DNA from: Schoenoplectus triqueter
Lineage: Eukaryota; Streptophyta; Magnoliopsida; Poales; Cyperaceae
Assembly: GCA_964058805.1 (NCBI GenBank)
Contig: CAXKVV010000510.1
Location: 1-31,161 of the forward strand
DNA length: 31,161 nt
Direction: 5' to 3'
In this document: positions 1 to 10,856 of the stretch, piece by piece
How the letters are laid out: every line of letters starts with the position of its first letter
How positions within the stretch are numbered: position 1 is the stretch's first letter
Notes under the pieces: generated by a model
Told to the model about the DNA's origin: nothing
The model's input: only the letters and a program-made list of their open reading frames with translations
The model's database searches: none
Program-made: the position numbers and the translations under genes

Positions 1-922
1 AATTCTTATATTATCACAAACACCTTTAAATGATAAAATTACATTGACTGCTAACCTTTTGTTAGGTGCTTTAATGACGAAAGCATTGTTTATTATTAAA
101 AAAAATCAAAAGGTTCAGAGAGCTGTATTTTGAGGTGGGTTCACCTTATGAAAGGATATCATTTTTGACAAGGTTTGTATGTTGGTTAATTCAATTATGT
201 TCTTATTTTATTTTTTCCATACTACAAATATTATATTGGTTTAGTTACTGTTGATATTATTTTCACTATTATTCATTTTGATTTCTGTATGTGTACGAGC
301 TTCCTCATGATATCTTAGGATTTAAATATCTGAGGAACTTAGAACTTCATCTATCAGTATATGGCAGTTGCCTGATATGTTTCAAGACTCTCATATTTCT
401 CCAGATGGATAGAATTCCTTCATGATTCTTCTATTTTTGATGATTTTATGCATTTCCTATATTTTGATGATTCTTCAAACGAAAAGTAATTTAAAAACTA
501 ATTAATATGCATTTACCTGGAGGCTGGATAGCCATCATTTTCTTTTATTCGTTTTTAATTTTGTAGATGTTAGTCAGTGGGGAAATTGCGATTTATTTCT
601 ATAACCAGCGACTGACAGAAATAACAATGTTTTTCATACTGATCTATATATTCTGTATGCCATGAGAAAAATATCACACTTCCTTCGTATTTCTAAACTG
701 ATCTATATACTCCATTATCTAGCATTTTTCATACTCAGCATCTTCCTTCAATGTATAACCTCTTCTCCTCTATATCTTTTTTCATCCTATTCTTTTTTGC
801 TCCCTATTTTTCTGGTTCTTTTGGCTATGCATTGGTATTTTCTGCCTTTTAAATCCTTCTTCTACCATTCGAGTTTATAACTTCCCGTCGTTTACATCTC
901 CTTCTCTTGGCATTCCTTTGCA
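1..922. other. AT-rich non-coding stretch with intron-like end
   Basis: No convincing coding sequence is seen. The last ~150 bases are pyrimidine-rich and end in TTTGCAG at 922, which looks like a 3' splice site in front of the coding-like block that follows. Two related segments reading CTGATCTATATA occur near 640 and 699. A+TCTATATA start resembles a Helitron 5' end, but this is weak evidence. Confidence 0.4.
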
Positions 923-1700
923 GTTAAGTCATCAACTCATCATGGTGGTGTATGCCGATGAACGTCCGTTACTCCAAACATTGCTCACGAAATGTACTGG
1001 TGGTGGACTGCGCATCGCAAAAACCTACGAGTCAGGAGCTGTTGTTTGCCATGTTTGGTTCTCAGTTGTGAAGGAACAGAATGGTGTTTTCAACAACTGC
1101 TCTTATTACCTCACAGGCAAACATGAGACCTCCTACGAGGTTGCTCGGCATGAAGCTGTTTCCGATGCAATCGCGTGTCTCGAAGATATTTTAGGTGAAT
1201 CTGTGCGAACCTGTCAGCATAAGAAACTTTGTGTTGCTAGGGGTCGTGTGAGAAAACAAATGAATAGAGTCATCCGAGAAAAGAATCAGCGTCATCAGGA
1301 AGAGGCTACTTTACATGTCGTTGAATCTGCCTTCAAGGATGCCGAGGCTGCTCTGGAGGAGGCAGACGCTGCAAGGCAGGTTGCTGAGTAGTTATACCGC
1401 TAGGCTGATGAAGAGAGGAAGGTTAAGGAGTCTGAGCTGCATGAGGCAGTGCGCGCCAAAAACTCTGCTGAGGCTGTCCTCGGCAAGGAAAAGAAGAAAA
1501 CAGCTCAGCTCTTTGATGATCTAAACAAGGAACATGAAAATCAATTGGCCTGCGAGACTTCGCTTCTTCACCTGCAATAGCAATTGGCTGCTCTCGATGC
1601 AAAACTTGCTGCTGTAGTGGGTGAGAGAGATCATGTGACTAATGAGAACACCAAGCTTCACAACGACATTCAGCAGCTTATAGGGCGCCAATTAATGTGC
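923..1700 (+). pseudogene. Decayed gene fragment: compact N-terminal domain plus coiled-coil tail, three in-frame stops
   Basis: One reading frame is coding-like from the putative splice acceptor at 922 to about 1700. The first ATG in frame is at 942. It encodes a compact ~95-residue region (an alpha/beta pattern with GGGLRIAKTYESG, VWFSVV, and ARHEAVSDAIACLE) that faintly recalls a double-stranded RNA-binding fold; I do not assign that. A basic segment and a strongly charged Ala/Glu/Lys coiled coil follow. The coiled-coil register continues in the same frame through three TAG codons at 1389-1391, 1401-1403 and 1578-1580, so the stops interrupt a once-continuous protein. Each sits where Gln (CAG) would be natural, so single C-to-T changes would explain all three. 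No start exon and no clear end are visible. I do not recognise the family. It may be a fragment captured by the Helitron-like element ending at 2558. Confidence 0.55.
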
Positions 1701-2520
1701 AGATCACACGACAACATTCTTCTTGGCAACCTATTTCTTCAGCAATTGCGGACAAAACAAAATCTCCGCCATGCTTGACAATAGATCAAATACAGCGTTC
1801 AGAATTCATGCATGTTGATAAAAATGCACCAACACCTTCTAGCAATACCATGCACAAGACAAAGAAGCAAATCATCAACAATAAGACTAGAGTCAAGGGC
1901 GGTAAGAACGGCTCACAATTAGAATATATTTTATAGTGCTTAAATAATTTTACAAAAACTATTCTGCAATACAGTCAAGAAGAAAAGTAGCAAGTCAGAT
2001 ATTAGCAAGCTGAAGTCCCTTCTACAACCTGCATTATTGGCAAAACAGACATCTTCAAATGGTAATAGATAAGTTCTTATCAATATATATTAGCCAAAAC
2101 ATATACATCACTTGATTATAATAATGTTCAACATAGGAAATCGCGTTGGATCTGAATCAAGCATCAACATAGACTGTAGTCTTCATCTCTGATTACTCCA
2201 GAATGATCACGCAACGGTAGCATAATTGTTGATGCCCTTATTTTGTTTTTTGTACTTTTTAAAATCAAGCTACTGTTATTACCTCAAAGATGCATGTATT
2301 TTGTAGAGATAAAAGTAATAGTGCATGTACCATCAACATATATCTAGACATGATTAAACTAACTATTTATATTTACAAGTATTTCTATGCTGAAAATATT
2401 ATGTACAGATTCTCCATCTCATTATACGATAATTTATTAATATACATGAATTTTTTAGCTCATGTCACAACTAAGTTTGATGATAATTGTGGATGCAATA
2501 TACACCAGCCCCAACAAAGC
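1701..2520. other. AT-rich stretch before the Helitron-like end
   Basis: The frame of the upstream pseudogene fades out after about 1700-1770. The rest is AT-rich without sustained coding character. Short open frames here show no recognisable domain. Confidence 0.35.
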
Positions 2521-2527
2521 GTAAAAC

Positions 2528-2558
2528 CCCGCCGCGAAGCGCGGGTGCGCCACTCTAG
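2528..2558 (+). mobile_element. Helitron-like 3' terminus (hairpin + CTAG)
   Basis: A sudden GC-rich patch in AT-rich DNA contains a short hairpin (CCGCG at 2532-2536, loop AAG, CGCGG at 2540-2544; an alternative pairing is CCCGC/GCGGG). About 11 bases later comes CTAG (2555-2558) followed by T. This is the classic plant Helitron 3' end: a GC hairpin, then CTRR, inserted in front of a host T. The matching 5' TC end is not proven; candidates with TCTATATA lie at 643 and 702. No Rep/helicase gene is present, so this would be a non-autonomous copy. Orientation is + because the hairpin precedes CTAG on this strand. Confidence 0.6.
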
Positions 2559-5241
2559 TTTTACATAAAGAGGTAGCTGTACTCATTCATTCAAACAAAA
2601 AAGTAATTGCTAGCAATACTGTAATGAATTACTAAATAAAAATAATATACTAGGGATGGAAAAGAAAACCGTTGCCTTCAAATGTCTAACACTATGTTCC
2701 AGGCGGGTAGAGGAGAATATTTACTTGTGGAGGTAAATTTGTTTAGACTATAAAAATATATTTTGAAAGAGAAAAAAGGTAGAGGAGAGGCGAGAAAGTA
2801 AACTCTACTATACAAATTCATTAAATTTTTTATCTTTACATTTGAGTGTAAAATTTTACTCATTTATTTTTTTCTTTTCTTCTCTCTCTCTCTTTTTTTT
2901 TTTTTTGTGGAGCACAATATTCTTTTTTTTTAACAAGTCAGTCAATGCTCATGAGTGTGGTTCCTCCAAGCGTCATTTTCAATGGTTTAATAATTAAATT
3001 GAAGGGGCAAGATTTTGGGGATTCAATTTGGATGGGAATGTGACGAATCCAGCATTCAACTTGGCGAATTTGCATCCTTTAATCTTCGCACCTGCGATTT
3101 TTTTTGAACAGTCCAATTAGCGATTAACATTTCTAATTTAATAATAAAATTTCCGTACATTAAAAATTATGTTTACTTCTTCCTCCACAGATGTTCAAAT
3201 TAATAATACCACTCAGTTTAACCTGCGGAAATTTCTCCACAGAATACTCACCCTCAACTTGACAGCCTCTTGCTGCACCTGTGCGCCAAGTCCAGGAGCT
3301 CAGGAGACAGAGCGGAGAGACGAAAGAAAAAAAGAGAGTTTGGGAGTCGTGCACCTATGGGTCGGGGACGGGCGTTAGACCTGTGATTTTATTTTTCTGT
3401 TGTTAATAAAAAAAATATGTTTTTTCGTTCTTATTCTCTTCACTCACATCATCTCTTTATTTTCCATTCAAAATCATTACTAATATACTTTAATTATTTT
3501 CTATTTACTCCTATTCATTTATACGCTCGAACTTTTATATGATACTTTTTTATATAAATTTTTTAATGATAATGTACATTTTTTAACATATTTGTTGTCA
3601 TTCTAGTCTAATTCAATGTGATGTTTCATAAAGTAAAAAAATAAAAATCTGTACATAGAATTTTAACTTATGATATATAATATATAATATGTAGATCATT
3701 ACTCCAGCTTCTTATATTTCTACATACAAAAATATTTATAAGTTGAAAAAACATATGTTGTTTTATCATATAGTATATTTAATTTCATTGGTAAAATAAT
3801 TATATCTCTAATCTATAATATTATTCTTGAAAAGATATGACATATTACGTCTCATAAGAATTTGATAATTAAACTAAGAGTTTTACATTTTAATTGTGCA
3901 TGTTTATATTCTTTAATTATATATATATTTGAAATGGTATTGGATTAAATCTATTTCATGACATAAAATTATTGTGATTCTAAATATAATAAAGAAAAAC
4001 TAATTATTTTATTAATAAATTTAATAAATTAATAATAAATATAACAGTTATATTTACAACATATATTAAATCATTTAACTCTAGAAAAGAATATCATTAT
4101 TGCATATAAAACAGATAATAATATTTCAATATTTTACATATGAAAGAATGATTTTTTTTATAATTAAAAATACTATATTGGAAAGATTGAAGTATTTATG
4201 TTTAATTCTCTGTCAATATTAAAAGAGACAAAATATAAATATAAATATTTTAAAGTATTACAATTAAAAAATTTATTGCATGAAATTTATAACGTATTTC
4301 CAACTGATGAATTATTTTCCTTCTATTTTCTTGTAATGTTGAAAAAAAGTGCATAAATGAAGCAAGTATATGATACAACAACAACTCAATCAGCTTGCTT
4401 CCGACAGGAATACAGGATCCACTCTCGTCTCTCCGCCAAGTGAGCATTTAATTTCAGCATTAATAAATCTCAACCATCAGAAGAAATAAAAAGATTCTAT
4501 AGTAATCAAGCGGTGTATAATGAACAACTGCTTGGCAGTCTTTCACCGAACAATATCAATCTTGATCGGCTGAATTTTTGGTTTATGGTATTTGGTTCCA
4601 ATTTTGAGTTTCAAAATGGAACATTTGGGATAGGTGTAACGGAACTTGAGTTGATCTTTTTGTCATTAGGTGTGAAGATGCTTAAAAAAGAAATCCGAGA
4701 CAATTGTAAGAGATTCGTTACATGCTTGTCAAAATGAAAGAAATCATGTTTTTATTTTTCATTTTTCATTTGCCGCTGTTTTATTTTATTTTTATTTTGT
4801 TCATTTTAATAATTTTATTTGCCTTTTTTGGTGAATTATCATTTCAACTTCTTTAAATTCAACTTTTTTGTTCAGAAAATTCTCATGTCTTTTTTTATAT
4901 TATTTATTATAGCCGTATAAAGATAATCAGCGTATTTTTCTAATTTCCAATGAGAGGAATTGGTCCCGCCCTCTTTTTATGCTCATTTATTTGTATAAAA
5001 TAATGTCACATGGCTGCTATCTATTAGCTGAATTCTATAGTGAATGGGAAAAAAGATGAAAATTAATGATATGCATATTTACCCATCAAATTTTCAAATT
5101 TAGTAATATATATTTCCATTTAAATATACATCTATTATTTGTTCCCCATTTGTCATATAAAAACGTCTATTATGCATATTAATCTTATTATTTGTTGCAC
5201 ATTGTTGCTATTCGGTTGGATAGTGAGAGCGCAACTAGAGA
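2559..5241. other. Intergenic AT-rich DNA with a GC-richer island
   Basis: No gene is supported. A poly-pyrimidine tract lies near 2880-2905. A GC-richer island at about 3225-3385 contrasts with its surroundings; its minus strand holds GTTGAG|GTGAGT-like sequence near 3240-3260 that could be a 5' splice site, so it may be a promoter or 5' exon remnant. A second small GC-richer patch at about 4390-4445 shares the minus-strand string CGTCTCTCCGC-like core with it. 3390-4380 is very AT-rich with nothing recognisable. Confidence 0.3.
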
Positions 5242-5515
5242 GGGCGAAGAGGTCATGATTTAGCCATCCAACTTAATTTCATTTATTACAAATTATTGAT
5301 TTTGTTATATTGCATCTTTTTTTTATCATGACATTAATTTTGTTATGTTGTACATTTAATTCTATTAAGTTGAAAAGGGCGAAGAGGTCACAAACTGGAC
5401 ATCCACTTTAATAATATCATCTAATTTTATTTATTGTGAAGATTGATTTTGTTATATTGCACTTTATTTTTTTATTGTGCACAAATTATATTATGTTGAA
5501 CATTTTTTTTGTTAT
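5242..5515. repeat. Tandem duplication, ~135-bp unit, two degenerate copies
   Basis: The string GGGCGAAGAGGTCA begins at 5242 and again at 5377. After each copy come the same blocks in the same order: a CATCCA(C)TT-like segment, TTTATT(A/G), GATTTTGTTATATTGCA, a T-run, then TTATGTTG(T/A)ACATTT. The copies differ by substitutions and small indels, so the duplication is old. No reading frame is conserved. Confidence 0.65.
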
Positions 5516-5850
5516 GTTGCACATTATTTTATTATTATGCAGTTTAATTATATTCTTATGAAAATTATCTTTGTTATGTTTGAAGCAATTTTGTTCTATC
5601 TCAAAAGTAGTTACATGCAACATAATAAAAATAAGCAAAATAACAAAGTAATGTACATAAAAATATGTACAATATAATAAAAATAATATGCAACCAAAAA
5701 TAAATAATGGGCATAATAATAAAAAAATTATGTGCAATATAATAAAAATAATATACAACGCAACATAATTAATATACATATTAAAGAAAATTAGATGCAG
5801 CTTAACAAAAATAATATTTAACATAATATAATTAACCGGAATAATACACA
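5516..5850. repeat. Degenerate 'GTTATGTTGCA' repeats, T-rich then A-rich (inverted)
   Basis: Variants of TTTTGTTATGTTGCACATTATTTT are scattered on the plus strand up to about 5590. From about 5610 the same motif occurs on the minus strand (GCAACATAATAAAAATAA and relatives). The two halves therefore form a large imperfect inverted repeat with opposite strand composition. Long open frames on both strands here (5477-5677 and 5486-5851) follow from the repeat and have no protein-like composition. Confidence 0.5.
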
Positions 5851-6271
5851 AGGGAGAGAGCGTTATTGAGAGATATACGAATCAATCATGAACCAGATTC
5901 AATTTAGGAGAAAATAACGAGTGCGTCATTGAGAAAAAATAACTCAAATAAAATGCGTAATACAAGAGATGAAGTGTATAATATAAGATATAAGATGTAT
6001 GATTCACAAAACGATGCCCAGTCTTATGGTATCGATTTATGCATCAATTGTGATATCCGAAAGACCGAAACATTTTCCATCCAAAATCAGAATAAGAAAG
6101 GCAATTCGGGCCTAAATATTTATGCCCTTGTTCTCTATTCGCCTTTCATATCGTCTCTGTCAAATCGCGCCTAAACCTCTATCCACCGTCATCATATATT
6201 CATACTGGCACCTTCTCTTCTTGCTTTCACTAACCAGCCAATCTCTCCTTCTTTTCACCACATAACTAACC

Positions 6272-6512
6272 ATGGCAAAAGATCCTGATTATATTGATCC
6301 ATTTTCTTCCTTCTTAATCACCTATTTCGTTTTCCAAATTGAAAACCCAAAAAATTTCAAATAGCACTCCAAATGAAGATATTTCGAGTGTTTTGGATGG
6401 AAAACCGGATACAGCTAACAACACAATCAAACAGACACAACTGAGATTGCAATTGCATGACGATATACTGGAACCTGTGGAAGGAAAGAAACAGAAGAAT
6501 CTTCCAATCTAA
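6272..6512 (+). pseudogene. Small unknown gene (~79 codons) broken by one extra base in an A run
   Basis: An ATG in good context (ACCATGG) at 6272 opens a 30-codon frame starting MAKDPDYIDPFSSFLITYF and ending at TAG 6362-6364. The next frame then reads without a stop for 49 codons from 6363 to TAA 6510-6512 and is rich in Asp, Glu, Gln and Lys (LRLQLHDDILEPVEGKK). Removing one A from the six-A run just before 6358 would join the two halves into one coherent ~79-residue protein. Upstream sequence resembles a 5'UTR (CT- and AC-rich, TATATT near 6196), and CAATAAAAA near 6664 could be a polyadenylation signal. I do not recognise the family. The break may be a real frameshift or a homopolymer error in the assembly. 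Confidence 0.4.
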
Positions 6513-9346
6513 AGAATTGCCCTTGCATGAGCTTTAACGGATCATTTTGGAGGATGTAGATAGATGGAATGATAATGGATGACAATGTAATAATCATATA
6601 AAAAGGGGGAGGGGTTTTGGTTTATTCATAACAATGTACGTCTACACGTTTTCTTTTGGTTATCAATAAAAATACCAAGTAGGCTAAGCCTACTTCATAA
6701 AAAAAAAAGATTTTGAGCGTTGAAGATCCAACAACTCTTAAGAAATTGAAGATGATGAGAAAAAATAATGAAATGACTGTTCATATTTTTAGGTATTTCT
6801 ATCTTATATTTGAAATCGTAAATTGTCGTGTGTTCAGTCAGTAGATATAGTTTGTAAAAATCTACACTAGCATGTGAGGAAGATTAGTTGTTCAAAATAC
6901 ATTTGTTATAAAAAAATGTATTGATATCGCCAGCTTTATTAATTTAGAAAAAAAAAAGATCACCGGAGAAAAACTCGCTCAATTGAAGAATATTTTAAAT
7001 GCGAAAATCGGATTTGTTGTCTTTTCGTGTAATTTAGTACCATGCCAATATCAATCACTAATTCGATAGTCGCTGGCTTCACTTTAATGGTCAGAACATT
7101 ATTGATTATGATTACAGCGGACAAGAAACAAATGCAAATAAATCAATAATGGAATAGTATATCATCATTTAGTTAAGATCATGCCACACTAAGAACCTTT
7201 TGAACTGAAAAGAGAAGGAAAATGAAAAGCAATGGGCTTCAGCCTTGAGGTCTAGCGAGTGGGAAACAAAATAAAAGGATTTCAGAAAACAGTACCAAGC
7301 TGATAACGAATGAGTGATACGATTAGTCCTGAAAGAAATATCTATCCATAATAATTCCACTTTAATTTTAATCCTAATTAACTCCTATTAAATAGGAAAG
7401 AATAGTTGGTTATCTCTAATTAAAAAGTAGAAGACAAAACTGTTTTGAGACGGAAGAGAAGAACTTGGACTGGACGAAAGCTACACTACATTAAAATAAA
7501 AGTAATGAAGACATCCACTAATGTTTGTGTTAAATTTGAAAAAAAATAAAACTAGAGACTAATCATACAAGATATAAAAAAATATGCTCCTAATACATTG
7601 ATTAATGAAGCCGTAAATCTAAGTTTAGCTATGCAATAGATTGAAATCAGTTCGTACCAAATTATACAATAAGTAATTAAATTATGCATGCAAGTTCAGG
7701 TCCACACATGGATGCATATATGTTAAACGTACAAATAAATTAAGTCCTAAGTCCAACTGCAGTGAGATATGGCCATAGAATAAAGTATAAAACTTTCTGG
7801 CAAAAATAACTTTTATGGAGGAAATGAAACAGCAGGGTTTTCTCTGAACTGGCCAAATCCATTGTGAATTTAGTGGCAGCAGTAGAGCAGGAAATTGGCA
7901 CTTCTTGTATTTTTGCTAAATACGAAGTGTTGTTAGTTCAATGGGATCGAATACATGTAATTGGGTGCTAGATTTTGTGTCGCGGCTACATATATTTCCC
8001 ATTTGAAACTGTAAACTGTGTAATTTTTACTTAATTTATATAATTGTCGCATGACAAATCACAAACTCGTTTCATCCTTCTTCGTTGCATCAATTTCTGA
8101 AAATTAGTAACTCCTCTATGATTAAGATTCTCAGTGTCAGCGTTTATGATGGGACAATTTTGATTCCCACTTGAAAGGGTTGGATCAGTATAATGAGGGA
8201 GGAATTGCTCTGGAGACTCCATCTCAAACAAGCAGAATGAATCGATTTTATTCCCCTCCAAGTGGCTTTTTAATTTAAGTTATGCTATTACAAATTAATA
8301 GAGACATGTTATGTCAGCTAGTGATAGCTGCTATATGTTTTTTTTTTTTGTTTTTGCTCCGTATTTCTCGATCTACAAGTGCTAATTTAGGAGCTTGAAG
8401 TTCAAACCACATCTCCAATTGCTTTTCCCTCCAAGTTAACAGATATTTATCCCGAATTATAAACTTGTATTCTCTCTCAGATTTCTCTACCATGCTTTCG
8501 GATTTTTCATTCTAGGTTAGCAATGACATGTGATGTTAGATTTGGGCCCTTACACGAGCTGAACTTCAATTCCGATTTGGGCTAGAAACTTCTTTTTTCT
8601 TTTGTGTTTTTCCATGTGATCCTACTTTTTTTTCTTGTTTTTACTATGATTCTTTAATGACCGATTTTTATTCTGGAACAGATAGCGACTATTCATCCGT
8701 GCTTTGATGCTTTTGTAGTTTAAGACTTACTCTTGTGTCAATTAATTAAACATATAGCAAGCATGTAGTACTTAGAAGGAAAATAAAATTCTAAATACTA
8801 TTTTTGGTAAATATGACAATTGACGTGTTTTTTTTTTTGGTTTTTTTTACATGCGCCATATGTTTCAGACCAGGTGAAGAATTGAACTATTGTAACACAT
8901 TTAGGCGTGGTAATTGATGGGAGGTACATTTAGAAGATCTGAATCTTGTATCTTTTTGGACCAAAATGCGAAATCAGCGACATTACTAGCTAGAATTTCT
9001 CACTTCAATTAATTAATTGCATTCAGATATTTCTCAGAATACAGCACATAAAAGCCTTGTGAGATATAGTTTTAGTAATCTGCAATGTAATTCAGTAAAA
9101 AAGTTGCTGTGATAATTCAACTGTCCCTTCTCATTATTTATCGCAATTCGCAATAATTAAATTTAACTTTGCCTTCTAATGAAGTCATATTTATCATACT
9201 TCAAAAACTGACGGACATAAAAGCCATATCTTATCCGTTCAAGTGAGTCCTCCCGTATGAAAAGTCAAAACAAATAAAACCTCATTTATCAGCTGTACTC
9301 CAATAATTCAGTAATCCTACATATCACAACCAACCAAAAATACACA
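6513..9346. other. Intergenic; no firm gene, one weak minus-strand coding candidate
   Basis: Mostly AT-rich sequence. The stretch upstream of the first carboxylesterase (about 9180-9346) must hold its promoter and 5'UTR; no clear TATA box is visible, only weak AT-rich candidates such as AAATAAAACC near 9274. The only coding-like segment is on the minus strand at 8031-8261, listed separately. Confidence 0.35.
8031..8261 (-). CDS. Possible unknown 76-residue ORF or exon
   Basis: This minus-strand frame runs from ATG at 8261 to TAA and encodes 76 residues of balanced, non-repetitive composition with a basic patch near its end (LMQRRRMKRV). It lacks the low-complexity look of other short frames nearby. 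No domain, signal peptide or homologous neighbour is recognised, and no splice partner is certain. It could be an exon fragment, a small gene or chance. Confidence 0.2.
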   Translation of the reverse strand: MEGNKIDSFCLFEMESPEQFLPHYTDPTLSSGNQNCPIINADTENLNHRGVTNFQKLMQRRRMKRVCDLSCDNYIN

Positions 9347-10282
9347 ATGGATCCAGATACCGAGCTGTTGTATGACTTTCCACCATTCCTCCGTCAGTAC
9401 AAGAGTGGCCGTGTCGAGCGCATAATCCCAATTGACACAGTCATCAACCCAGATGTTGGCCTCTCTGCTCGCCTTTACATGCCAGGCATCTCTAACTATC
9501 AATCTGACAATAGTAAAAATCTCCCAGTATTAATATTCATCCATGGTGGAGGCTTTGTAATCCATTCAGCCTTTTCAAGACTCTACCACAGTTTTGTCAG
9601 TTTGCTAGTCTCCAAAAGCAGGGTTCTAGCCGTCTCTGTAGATTACCGCCTTGCCCCTGAGCACCCGCTTCCGGCTGCATATGACGACTCATATGCAGCT
9701 CTTAAATGGGTTCTGTCTAATTGCAAATCCGGTCCAGATCCATGGTTGTCCCGGCATGGGGATTCCAGCCGTGTTTTCATGGCTGGGGACAGTGCTGGTG
9801 CAAACATCGCGCATAATGCGGTGTTACGAGCTGGGAGGGACGGAATCAAGATCAATGGATTGGTGTTGATGCATCCATTTTTTTGGGGTAAAGATCCTGT
9901 TGGGTCAGAGACGACAGAACCAGAAATCAGGGAGGAGGCAAAGAAGAGATGGAATTATGTTTGTGCGGGGGCTTTTGGTATTGACCACCTGTGTCTGAAC
10001 CCAATGGGGCCAAGACAGGAATGGGAGATGTTGGGTTGCAAACGGGTGCTGGTCACAGTAGCAGAGAAGGACTACTTCAGAGAGAGGGGGATGGCATATG
10101 TCGAAGGGTTGAAGAAGAGTGTGTGGTGCGGAGATGCAGAGTTGCATGTGTCAGAAGGGGAGGAACATGTGTTCTTCCTTGTGAAGACACAATCCGAAAA
10201 GGCAGTGAAGGAAATGGAGATGGTGGTTGCTTTTGTGAACACTAGATTTAGGAATTCATGCGTACTGAGATCAAATGTTTAG
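9347..10282 (+). CDS. Soluble carboxylesterase (CXE, alpha/beta-hydrolase-3 family)
   Basis: Intronless, 311 residues, near the usual CXE length of about 310-340. The fold landmarks are in order: HGGG oxyanion-hole motif at 66-69, DYRLAPEHPLPA at 99-110, nucleophile elbow GDSAG at 147-151 (Ser149), Asp242 in EKDYF and His274 in EEHVFF. A complete triad predicts hydrolysis of small carboxyl esters; the GID1 receptor branch has lost the His, so this is not a gibberellin receptor. There is no signal peptide or membrane segment, so it is likely cytosolic. The start ATG (ACACAATGG) matches the family's usual N-terminus (YDFPPFLRQYKSGRVER). Between VER and GLSAR it is 16 residues shorter than both other CXE proteins of the window, lacking the normally conserved TGV-SKDVVI segment. 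It lies 574 bp upstream of, and on the same strand as, its paralogue at 10857. The substrate cannot be inferred. Confidence 0.9.
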   Translation: MDPDTELLYDFPPFLRQYKSGRVERIIPIDTVINPDVGLSARLYMPGISNYQSDNSKNLPVLIFIHGGGFVIHSAFSRLYHSFVSLLVSKSRVLAVSVDYRLAPEHPLPAAYDDSYAALKWVLSNCKSGPDPWLSRHGDSSRVFMAGDSAGANIAHNAVLRAGRDGIKINGLVLMHPFFWGKDPVGSETTEPEIREEAKKRWNYVCAGAFGIDHLCLNPMGPRQEWEMLGCKRVLVTVAEKDYFRERGMAYVEGLKKSVWCGDAELHVSEGEEHVFFLVKTQSEKAVKEMEMVVAFVNTRFRNSCVLRSNV

Positions 10283-10856
10283 TGATTACCTCTCTTTAAA
10301 TCTAGTGCCATGTTTTCAGTAAAGGTTTGCTTTACCATTTGAAAGGTTAATTAAATGAAGATTCACAGATATAATTTGAGAAAAAGGAATGTTTCTTAGA
10401 GAAGGATAACTATGGAAATGTTTGTTAAATTTATATGCTTATCATCTTGAATCAATTTATTCAACTATCCATTATTACCAGTCAATTTATGGTTTCTGCT
10501 AACTCGGACACATGTTAAGTAATGTGATGGAACCAAAAGAAATTTCTCATAATATTATGGTCCGCTTTTTGGACAAGAAATGTACAATCATTTGATAGTG
10601 TTCACAAAAGTCGTTTTGTTCTCTAATAGAGGGTGGTGTGGTTGGATCTAAATCTCATTGTAACCTGCTCTCCGTAGCCTAGGTTGCCTTCAATTTTCGT
10701 CACCTAATTCTAATTTATTGGACCCCAAAAAAGAATACCCACAAAAGCAGTCTTAATATGGGTTCGCTATCATTATTCTTTACTCTTTTCTTCCATTCAG
10801 ACTGAATTCTAGTATTTTACACACCCTTCTCAATTTTTCTTCCTAATCATTTCACC
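10283..10856. other. Spacer between tandem CXE genes
   Basis: This holds the 3'UTR of the first CXE and the promoter of the second. No clear TATA box or other motif stands out. The bases before the 10857 start are pyrimidine-rich, typical of a plant 5'UTR. Confidence 0.4.

Noticed and set aside
5477..5851. Overlapping open frames on both strands
   Set aside because: Produced by low-complexity repeats lacking stops; composition is Ile/Phe/Asn/Lys-dominated.
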